Assembly: GCA_964501785.1 (NCBI GenBank)
Contig: CAZCUD010000011.1
Location: forward strand, 1 to 64,000
Length of the DNA stretch: 64,000 nucleotides
DNA from: DATBSK01 sp964501785
GTDB taxonomy: Bacteria > Actinomycetota > Acidimicrobiia > IMCC26256 > PALSA-555
Reading direction: 5' to 3'
Shown: piece after piece, positions 28,977 to 34,910 of the stretch
Layout: every line of letters starts with the position of its first letter
How positions within the stretch are numbered: position 1 is the stretch's first letter
The notes under the pieces: generated by a model
The model's input: only the letters and a program-made list of their open reading frames with translations
What the model was told of the DNA's origin: nothing
Database searches by the model: none
Program-made: the position numbers and the translations under genes

Positions 28977-31169
28977 GTGGAGGGAGGTCCCGTCGAGCGC
29001 GACGTCACCGGCCGGCCCCTGCGCGTGCGCGAGCTCGACCTCGAGACCTTCTTGCACCCGCGGTCGGTCGCGGTGATCGGCGCATCGGAGGCACCGGGGA
29101 AGCCGAACGCGTCGATGACCCGGCGGCTCAAGACGTGGGCCGACCGGCACGGCGCGACGTTCCACCCCGTCCACCCGACCCACGAGCAGGTCCTCGGCGT
29201 CCCCTGCGTCCGCAGCATCGACGACGTGCCCGGTGACGTCGACCTCGCCGCGATCCTCAACGCGCAGGCGGTGGAGACGTTCGCCGACGTCGTGGCCCGC
29301 AAGGCGCGGTACGCCGTCGTGTTCGCCGCCGGCTTCTCCGAGGCCGGTCCCGACGGCGCCGCCCAGGAGCGGCGCCTCGAAGAGCTCGCGAGCGGCGACA
29401 CCCGTCTGCTCGGGCCGAACACCAACCTCAACGCCTTCGAGGACTTCCGATCCGACCTCGACGGACCTGCGATCGCGCTCGTGACCCAGAGCGGCCACCA
29501 GGGGCGACCCGTCTTCCAGGGGCAGGAGCTCGGCATCCGGCTCTCGCACTGGGCGCCGACCGGCAACGAGGTCGACCTGGAGGTCGCCGACTTCATCGCG
29601 CACTTCGCCGAGCAGCCCGAGGTGGGCGTCATCGCCGCCTACGTGGAGGGGTTCAAGGACGGGCGGACCCTCATGCTCGCGGCGGACCACGCGGCTCGCC
29701 TCCGCAAGCCGATCGTCGTCGTGAAGGTGGGTCGCACCGACGAGGGCGCATCGATGGCGATGGCGCACACCGGGCACCTGACCGGTCGGGACGCAGTGAT
29801 CTCGGCGGTGTTCCGCCAGCTCGGCGTGACCCGGGTCGACGGGCTCGACGAGCTGCTCGAGACGTCGGCGGCGCTCGCCCGCACCCGGCCGGACGAGCCC
29901 CCGCGCTGGGGTGCGCGCGGACCGGGCGTCTGCGTCTACGCGATCTCCGGCGGAACGGGTGCGCACATGGCCGACCTCGTCGCGCACGCCGGCTTGCGGC
30001 TCCCGTCGCTCTCGCCCGCGACTCGTGCCGCGCTGCACGACGGCCTCATCCCCGAGTACCTGCGCGTCTCGAACCCGGTCGACTGCGGCGGCCCTCCGGT
30101 CGCCGACTCCCGTGGCCGGAAGATCCTCGACCTGATCCTCGCCGACCCGGCGGTCGACATCCTCGTGGTGCCGATCACCGGCGCCGTGGACATCTTCAGC
30201 GAGCCGTTCACGCGCGACCTCGTCGAGGTCGCGCGCGAGACCACGAAGCCGATCTTCGTGGTGTGGGGCTCGCCGTCAGCCGCGGACGACGGCTACTACC
30301 GGCGCCTCCTCGACGGCGGCCTCCCCGTGTTCCGCACGTTCGCGAACTGCGTCGGCGCCATCCGCGCCTACGTCGACTACTGGCAGTTCGCGGCCCGGTT
30401 CCGCTCTGCGTTCCCCGGCGCCCCGCGACGCCCCTCCGCGACTGCGGCGAAGGCGCGCCGGATCCTCGCCCGGGCCGAGCCCGGAGCTGCGCTCGCCGAG
30501 CACGACGCCAAGGCGTTGCTGCGCGCCTACGGGATCCGCACCACACGCGACGTGCTGTGCACCTCGGCTGCCGAGGCGGTGCGAGCGGCGGCGTCGCTCG
30601 GTGGCGTCAAGGGCCGACCGGTCGTCATGAAGGCGGCGTCCCCGGATCTCGTGCACAAGAGCGACCTCGGACTCGTGCGCGTCGGCATCTCGGGCGCGAC
30701 CGCGGTGCGCGAGACGTACGCGGACCTCGACCGGCGCGCGCGGCGCGCCGCGGGGCGATCCGGTCGTGTCGACGGCGTCCTGGTGTGCGAGCAGGTCGAG
30801 GGCGGGGTCGAGATGGTCCTCGGCGTGTCGCAGGACGAGCTGTTCGGGCCGGTCGTGATGGTCGGCAGCGGTGGCGTCCTCGTCGAGGTGATAGGCGACG
30901 TCACCTTCCGGGTGCCGCCGTTCGACCGTCGCGAGGCCGGGCGCATGCTGCAGGAGCTCGCCGGTCGTCGGCTCCTCGACGGCGTGCGCGGCGGCGAACC
31001 GGGCGACGTGCGCGCGCTGGTCGAGTCGGTCATGCAGGTCCAGCACCTCGCGATGGACCTCTCGTGCCCCGACTTCGCCGAGCAGCTCGGCGAGCTCGAT
31101 GTCAACCCATTGGTCGTGCGGCCGCGCGGTGCGGTCGCGCTCGATGCCCTGGTGGTGAGGAAGAAGTGA
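28977..31169 (+). CDS. ADP-forming acyl-CoA ligase (acetate-CoA ligase/Pat-like, single chain)
   Basis: A 730-residue fusion of the alpha and beta halves of nucleoside-diphosphate-forming acyl-CoA synthetases. Order: CoA-binding domain (HPRSVAVIGASEAPGKPN, about 24-130), flavodoxin-like ligase domains with the phosphorylated histidine in AMAHTGHLTG (His264), and a C-terminal ATP-grasp (about 500-730; LLRAYGIRTTRDVLC, GRPVVMKAASPDLVHKSDLG). It would make acyl-CoA, ATP-dependently or in reverse. GTG start follows CATCCT by 6 nt, leaderless in appearance. First gene of a four-gene operon with crotonase, thiolase and DUF35 protein. Confidence 0.88.
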   Translation: MEGGPVERDVTGRPLRVRELDLETFLHPRSVAVIGASEAPGKPNASMTRRLKTWADRHGATFHPVHPTHEQVLGVPCVRSIDDVPGDVDLAAILNAQAVETFADVVARKARYAVVFAAGFSEAGPDGAAQERRLEELASGDTRLLGPNTNLNAFEDFRSDLDGPAIALVTQSGHQGRPVFQGQELGIRLSHWAPTGNEVDLEVADFIAHFAEQPEVGVIAAYVEGFKDGRTLMLAADHAARLRKPIVVVKVGRTDEGASMAMAHTGHLTGRDAVISAVFRQLGVTRVDGLDELLETSAALARTRPDEPPRWGARGPGVCVYAISGGTGAHMADLVAHAGLRLPSLSPATRAALHDGLIPEYLRVSNPVDCGGPPVADSRGRKILDLILADPAVDILVVPITGAVDIFSEPFTRDLVEVARETTKPIFVVWGSPSAADDGYYRRLLDGGLPVFRTFANCVGAIRAYVDYWQFAARFRSAFPGAPRRPSATAAKARRILARAEPGAALAEHDAKALLRAYGIRTTRDVLCTSAAEAVRAAASLGGVKGRPVVMKAASPDLVHKSDLGLVRVGISGATAVRETYADLDRRARRAAGRSGRVDGVLVCEQVEGGVEMVLGVSQDELFGPVVMVGSGGVLVEVIGDVTFRVPPFDRREAGRMLQELAGRRLLDGVRGGEPGDVRALVESVMQVQHLAMDLSCPDFAEQLGELDVNPLVVRPRGAVALDALVVRKK

Positions 31170-32005
31170 GCGACGAGACCCAACCCGACGTCGATCAGGA
31201 GCTGCTCGCGGAGGTCCGCGAGCAGGTGCTGTGGCTGACGATCAACCGCCCCGATGCCGGGAACGCGATCACGCCCGCGGTGCGCAACCGGATCATCGAC
31301 CACCTCGCGGACGCGAACGGATCGTTCGACGTGCGCGCGGTCGTGCTGACCGCGGCCGGCGAGAAGCACTTCTGCACCGGCGCCGACCTGCGCGCCGGGC
31401 GTGCCGCTCCGCCGCCGAAGCCCGAGGGCGCACCCGAGCGCGTCGCGGGCGAGGCGGCGCGCATGATCCGCACCGGGATCCAGCGTCTGATCGGCGCGAT
31501 GCTCGACTGCGAGAAGCCGATCGTGTGCGCGCTGAACGGGACCGCTGCCGGCGGTGGGGCCGCGATGGTGCTGGCCTCCGACCTCGTCATCGCGGCAGAC
31601 CACGCCCGCATCATCCAGGTGTTCGTGCGGCGCGGCCTCATCCCCGACGGCGGGCCGACCTACCTGCTCCCCCGTCTCGTCGGTCTCCAGAAGGCGAAGG
31701 AGCTCGTCTTCTTCGGCGACGACCTGGGCGCCGCGGACGCGCAGGCGATCGGTCTGGTCAACAAGGTCGTGCCGGCCGGCGAGCTGACGTCGACCGCAGC
31801 CGAGTGGGCCGAGCGTCTCGCGCAGGGACCGACCAAGACGATCGGGTTCGCGAAGCGGCTGCTGAACCGGTCGCTCGACGTCGATCGGGCGACGATGTTC
31901 GAGGAGGAGGCGCTGCTCGTCGAGATGGTGGCGGCCACGGAGGACTCGAAGGAGGGCGTGGCCAGCTTCGTCGAGCGTCGCCCCACCGAGTTCAAGGGCT
32001 TCTAG
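31166..32005 (+). CDS. Enoyl-CoA hydratase family protein
   Basis: A 279-residue crotonase. Oxyanion elements are KHFCTGADLRAG and CALNGTAAGGGAAMVLASD; the region after (RIIQVFVRRGLIPDGGPTYLLPRLVG) carries an Asp-Gly pattern seen in isomerase or dehydration-type members rather than the usual Glu. C-terminal SFVERRPTEFKGF is typical. Start GTG overlaps the ligase stop (GTGA) and the stop is immediately followed by the next start, so the operon is tightly coupled. Confidence 0.9.
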   Translation: MSDETQPDVDQELLAEVREQVLWLTINRPDAGNAITPAVRNRIIDHLADANGSFDVRAVVLTAAGEKHFCTGADLRAGRAAPPPKPEGAPERVAGEAARMIRTGIQRLIGAMLDCEKPIVCALNGTAAGGGAAMVLASDLVIAADHARIIQVFVRRGLIPDGGPTYLLPRLVGLQKAKELVFFGDDLGAADAQAIGLVNKVVPAGELTSTAAEWAERLAQGPTKTIGFAKRLLNRSLDVDRATMFEEEALLVEMVAATEDSKEGVASFVERRPTEFKGF

Positions 32006-33172
32006 GTGCCCACCTCCTCCCACCCCCTGCGCGACCGCGTCGCGATCGTCGGGATCGGTCAGACCGCCTTCGGAAAGGGCCTCGAGGACAGCGAGCTGTC
32101 GCTCGCCTGCCAGGCGATCTCGGCGGCGCTCGACGATGCCGGCATCGCACCGGCGGAGGTCGACGGCCTCGCCTCGTTCACGATGGAGCCGAACCGTGAG
32201 ATCGACGTCGCGCGCAACGTCGGGTTCGGCGACATCACCTACTTCTCGCAGGTGGGCTACGGGGGCGGCGCCGGGTGCGGCGTGGTGCTCCAGGCCGCGA
32301 TGGCCGTCGCGACAGGTCAGTGTCGGGTCGCGGTCGCGTGGCGGGCGCGCAAGCGCGCCGCCAAGTCGAGCCGCCCGTGGGCCCAGGTGCCCCAGCGGCT
32401 GCGCGACCACTGGCAGTGGAGCCGCCCCTGGGGCCTGCTGCGCCCGGTCGACGAGGTGGCGATGCTCACACGGCGCTACATGCACGAGTACGGAGCCACG
32501 CGCGACCACCTCGCCAACGTCGCGATCGCGTTCCGCAAGCACGCCAACCGCAACCCGGCAGCGACCATGCACGAGAAGCCGTTGACACGCGAGCAGTACA
32601 TGGAGGCGCGCTGGATCAGCGAGCCGCTGTGCCTGTTCGACAACTGCCTCGAGACCGACGGTGCGCTGGCGATCGTGCTCGTCGCCGCCGAGCGGGCGGT
32701 CGATCTCCCCCAGACGCCGGTGTACGTGCACACCGGCGCGCAGGGCCTGCCACCCCAGCACCAGACGATGATCAACTACTTCAACGACGACCCGCTGAAG
32801 GGGCCGTCGTGGGCCGCGGCCGGGCAGCTCTGGCGCGACGCCGAGTTCGGGCCCGACGACGTGCAGGTCGCGCAGATCTACGACGCGTTCAGCCCGCTCA
32901 TCCCGCTGTCACTGGAGGGCTACGGCTTCTGCGGCCGGGGCGAGGGGGGCGACTTCACGGAGGACGGCGCGCTGGAGTGGCCCGACGGCCGGCTCCCGAC
33001 GAACACCAGCGGTGGCGGCATGTCGGAGGCCTACGTGCACGGCTTCAACCTGGTGCTCGAGGGCGTGCGTCAGATGCGCGGCACCTCGACGTCGCAGGTC
33101 GAGGGCGCGCGGACCTGTCTCGTCACCAGCGGTGAGGGCGTGCCGACCAGCGCGCTGCTCCTGCGCAGCTGA
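32006..33172 (+). CDS. Lipid-transfer-protein-type thiolase (Ltp2-like)
   Basis: A 388-residue thiolase-fold protein of the SCP-x/Ltp branch. It has the fold's opening (RVAIVGIGQTAFGKG) but lacks the standard thiolase GHPxGATG histidine motif; in its place is TNTSGGGMSEAYVHGFNLV, and the C-terminal cysteine motif is also absent. Cys91 lies in YGGGAGCGVVLQ. In actinobacterial steroid breakdown such proteins, with a DUF35 partner, act as retro-aldolases on beta-hydroxyacyl-CoA side chains (Ltp2-ChsH2). The DUF35 gene follows directly, so an aldolase role is the best inference. GTG start abuts the upstream stop codon. Confidence 0.85.
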   Translation: MPTSSHPLRDRVAIVGIGQTAFGKGLEDSELSLACQAISAALDDAGIAPAEVDGLASFTMEPNREIDVARNVGFGDITYFSQVGYGGGAGCGVVLQAAMAVATGQCRVAVAWRARKRAAKSSRPWAQVPQRLRDHWQWSRPWGLLRPVDEVAMLTRRYMHEYGATRDHLANVAIAFRKHANRNPAATMHEKPLTREQYMEARWISEPLCLFDNCLETDGALAIVLVAAERAVDLPQTPVYVHTGAQGLPPQHQTMINYFNDDPLKGPSWAAAGQLWRDAEFGPDDVQVAQIYDAFSPLIPLSLEGYGFCGRGEGGDFTEDGALEWPDGRLPTNTSGGGMSEAYVHGFNLVLEGVRQMRGTSTSQVEGARTCLVTSGEGVPTSALLLRS

Positions 33173-33185
33173 AGGAGGACTGGCA

Positions 33186-33623
33186 TTGACCGCGACCGGG
33201 TTCTTGCTGCCCGACCTGGAAGGTGAGGACGGGGCGGAGTTCTGGGCCGGGTGCGCGCGCGGGGAGCTGCTCGTGCAGCGCTGCGGCGCGTGCGACGCGC
33301 CGCGATTCCCTCCCCGCCCGATGTGCCCGCGGTGCCGGTCGATCGACGTCGTGTGGACGCCGACGTCGGGACGCGGGAAGATCTGGTCCTACGTCGTCCC
33401 CCACCCCCCGCTGCTCCCGGCCTACGCCGAGCTCGCGCCCTACAACGTGATCGTCGTCGCCCTCGACGAGGACCCGACGCTGCGGATGGTCGGCAACCTG
33501 CTCTCGTCGCCCGACGGCGGGATCGACGAGATCGATCCGGCCACCATCGAGATCGGTGCCCCCGTGCGCGTCGTCTTCCAGTCGGTCGAGGACGTGACCC
33601 TCCCCCGCTGGGTGCCGGCGTAG
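33186..33623 (+). CDS. DUF35 OB-fold/zinc-ribbon protein, partner of the thiolase
   Basis: A 145-residue protein with an N-terminal helix, a four-cysteine zinc ribbon (Cys33, Cys36, Cys47, Cys50 in RCGACDAPRFPPRPMCPRC) and an OB-fold (GRGKIWSYVVPHPPLLPAYAELAPYNVIVVAL). DUF35 proteins form heterocomplexes with thiolase-like enzymes and bind acyl-CoA. The start is TTG 33186: a strong AAGGAGG at 33172-33178 sits 7 nt upstream and no ATG or GTG fits. A palindromic repeat follows 21 bp after the stop. Confidence 0.88.
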   Translation: MTATGFLLPDLEGEDGAEFWAGCARGELLVQRCGACDAPRFPPRPMCPRCRSIDVVWTPTSGRGKIWSYVVPHPPLLPAYAELAPYNVIVVALDEDPTLRMVGNLLSSPDGGIDEIDPATIEIGAPVRVVFQSVEDVTLPRWVPA

Positions 33624-33644
33624 CGAGTGTCGTCCCGCCCCCGC

Positions 33645-33695
33645 CGTTTCGGCGTCAGCAGCCCCGCGTCACGCGGGTCTGCTGACGCCAGAACG
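33645..33695. repeat. Palindromic repeat, copy A (solitary)
   Basis: A 51-nt near-perfect palindrome. Arms of 25 nt match at 22 positions around a single central base; the core is GGCGTCAGCAG...CTGCTGACGCC. Its two outer 17-nt ends are identical to those of copy C (61913-61963) read in the opposite orientation. It lies just beyond the DUF35 stop, so it can also act as a terminator. Confidence 0.85.
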
Positions 33696-33703
33696 ATCGG
33701 ACG

Positions 33704-33750
33704 CGACGAAGCCCGGTCACCCCGGGGGGCCGGGGACCGGGCTGTCGTCG
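33704..33750. terminator. Strong hairpin, 15-bp stem with one bulge
   Basis: Left arm CGACGAAGCCCGGTC (33704-33718) pairs with 33735-33750 through GACCGGGCT, a bulged G, and TCGTCG. The loop itself contains CCCCGGGG. Together with the next hairpin it separates the plus-strand acyl-CoA operon from the minus-strand microprotein gene. Confidence 0.6.
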
Positions 33751-33757
33751 GGACACC

Positions 33758-33805
33758 GACGCCGGCGGCGGTGAGACGGGGGGAGACCCACCGCCGCCGG
33801 GCGTC
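33758..33805. terminator. Strong hairpin, 16-bp stem with one bulge
   Basis: GACGCCGGCGGCGGTG (33758-33773) pairs with 33789-33805 (CACCGCCGCCGG, extra G, CGTC). On the minus strand it begins 18 nt after the microprotein stop codon, the expected place for a terminator. No U-tract, as is usual in actinobacteria. Confidence 0.6.
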
Positions 33806-33822
33806 AGATCTTGGTCAGGCGC

Positions 33823-33954
33823 TCAGGCGGCCTTGCGCTCGTCGGCGGCCGGAGCCCGCCCCGCGCGAAGGTCGGCGAGGGTGCGCTCCCAGCGCAGCTG
33901 CTTCGAGATCCAGGTCATCGCCCGCTCACGCTCGATGCTCGTGGTGGTCGCCAT
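33823..33954 (-). CDS. 43-residue microprotein divergent from MerR gene
   Basis: The frame encodes MATTTSIERERAMTWISK followed by QLRWERTLADLRAGRAPAAD and ERKAA. It is charged, probably one amphipathic helix, with no signal peptide or cysteine. Support for expression is unusually good for so short a gene: AGGAG (33961-33965) lies 6 nt upstream of the ATG, a TTGACA-N18-GATACT promoter precedes it, and a strong terminator hairpin starts 18 nt past the stop. Function unknown; shared regulatory gap with the MerR gene makes it the likely target of that regulator. Confidence 0.7.
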   Translation of the reverse strand: MATTTSIERERAMTWISKQLRWERTLADLRAGRAPAADERKAA

Positions 33955-33995
33955 GGTCGGCTCCTGCATTCCTGGTTCGTCGGACTTGTGATCCG

Positions 33996-34013
33996 CCGCA
34001 CAACATCGTGCGG
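33996..34013. other. Hairpin in the microprotein leader
   Basis: CCGCAC, 6-nt loop AACATC, GTGCGG. On the minus strand it falls just after the expected transcription start and before the AGGAG, so it would form at the 5' end of the leader RNA. Confidence 0.4.
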
Positions 34014-34015
34014 TA

Positions 34016-34044
34016 TTGACTCTGAGAGTATCTACTCATAGGGT
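34016..34044 (+). promoter_or_regulatory. Promoter of the MerR gene
   Basis: TTGACT (34016-34021), 17-bp spacer, TAGGGT (34039-34044). The spacer holds ACTCT-G-AGAGT (34019-34029) and an imperfect CTACTC/GGGTAG dyad (34032-34046), the kind of spacer symmetry MerR-family proteins bind. Predicted leader of about 18 nt contains AAGGA before ATG 34069. Confidence 0.65.
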
Positions 34045-34056
34045 AGTTGCTGTCAA
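34027..34056 (-). promoter_or_regulatory. Promoter of the microprotein gene, overlapping the MerR promoter
   Basis: On the minus strand a consensus TTGACA (34056-34051), 18-bp spacer, GATACT (34032-34027). It overlaps the opposite promoter almost completely, so one bound regulator could switch both directions. Confidence 0.6.
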
Positions 34057-34068
34057 GGACGGTGACGG

Positions 34069-34833
34069 ATGTCACAGACCCCAGGACCGCCCGACACCGG
34101 GCCGGGAGCGACCGGCGAGGGGGCAGACGAGCAGGCCGGAGCGTGGCGCATCGACGACCTGGCGCGCCGTGCCGACGTCGCGGTCGACACCATCCGCTAC
34201 TACCAGCGCGAGGGGCTGCTCCCGCCGGCCGAGCGCGCCGGCCGCGCCAACCTCTACTCCCCCGCGCACCTCGAGCGCCTGGCCCGCATCAAGGAGCTCC
34301 AGGGACGCCGGTTCTCGCTCGCGGCGATCAAGGCGCTGCTCACCGACGAGCGTGAAGGGATCGTCGACGGGATCTTCGGCGGCGTCGCCGACCGCCCGTA
34401 CAGCCTCGACGAGCTGCTGGAGCGCTCGGGGATCGAGCCCGAGCTCTGCGAAGCCGTCCGCGGCGCAGGTCTGCTGCGCGATCCCGCGGAGTTCGGGCGC
34501 GAGGCCTACGACGGCGACGACCTCGAGTACCTCCGGACCCTGGCCGCGCTGCACGACCTCGGCATGCCGACGCCGACCGTCGTCGAGATCGCGCGCACCT
34601 ACGCCGAGGGCATCGAGGCGACGCAGGCCCGCATCGTCGACCTGTTCACGACCGGCGGATCGCTCGAGTGGACGGACGACGAGCTCGTCGAGTTCCAGGA
34701 CGTGACGGCGCGCAACGCCTCGGAGATCCTCCCCCTCGCGCACCAGCTGGTCGACTACACGCACCAGCGGACGATCCAGCGACTCACGCTGGGCGCGATC
34801 GAGCGCAGCGCGTCGGACCACCCCGAGGCCTGA
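34069..34833 (+). CDS. MerR-family transcriptional regulator
   Basis: A 254-residue regulator. After a disordered start, the MerR winged helix runs from about 26 to 95 (WRIDDLARRADVAVDTIRYYQREGLLPPAERAG, YSPAHLERLARIKELQGRRFSLAAIKALL). The C-terminal 150 residues are helical and contain a second MerR-like segment (ELCEAVRGAGLL) but no cysteine metal site, so an organic ligand is likely. It faces a 43-residue microprotein across overlapping promoters, which suggests autoregulation and control of that gene. Confidence 0.9.
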   Translation: MSQTPGPPDTGPGATGEGADEQAGAWRIDDLARRADVAVDTIRYYQREGLLPPAERAGRANLYSPAHLERLARIKELQGRRFSLAAIKALLTDEREGIVDGIFGGVADRPYSLDELLERSGIEPELCEAVRGAGLLRDPAEFGREAYDGDDLEYLRTLAALHDLGMPTPTVVEIARTYAEGIEATQARIVDLFTTGGSLEWTDDELVEFQDVTARNASEILPLAHQLVDYTHQRTIQRLTLGAIERSASDHPEA

Positions 34834-34847
34834 TCACCCACGGCTAG

Positions 34848-34865
34848 GGTGACACGGCCGTCAGG
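34848..34865. promoter_or_regulatory. Degenerate copy of the CCTGACG-N4-CGTCAGG motif
   Basis: GGTGACA, CGGC, CGTCAGG: the right arm is perfect and the left arm keeps TGAC only. It overlaps a TAGGGT (34845-34850) in the 77-bp gap ahead of the CoA-transferase gene. Weaker than the three other sites. Confidence 0.3.
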
Positions 34866-34910
34866 GAGTCGCGGCCCCGGCCGCGGTCGCCCGACGGCTC
34901 GGTCGGCTCG

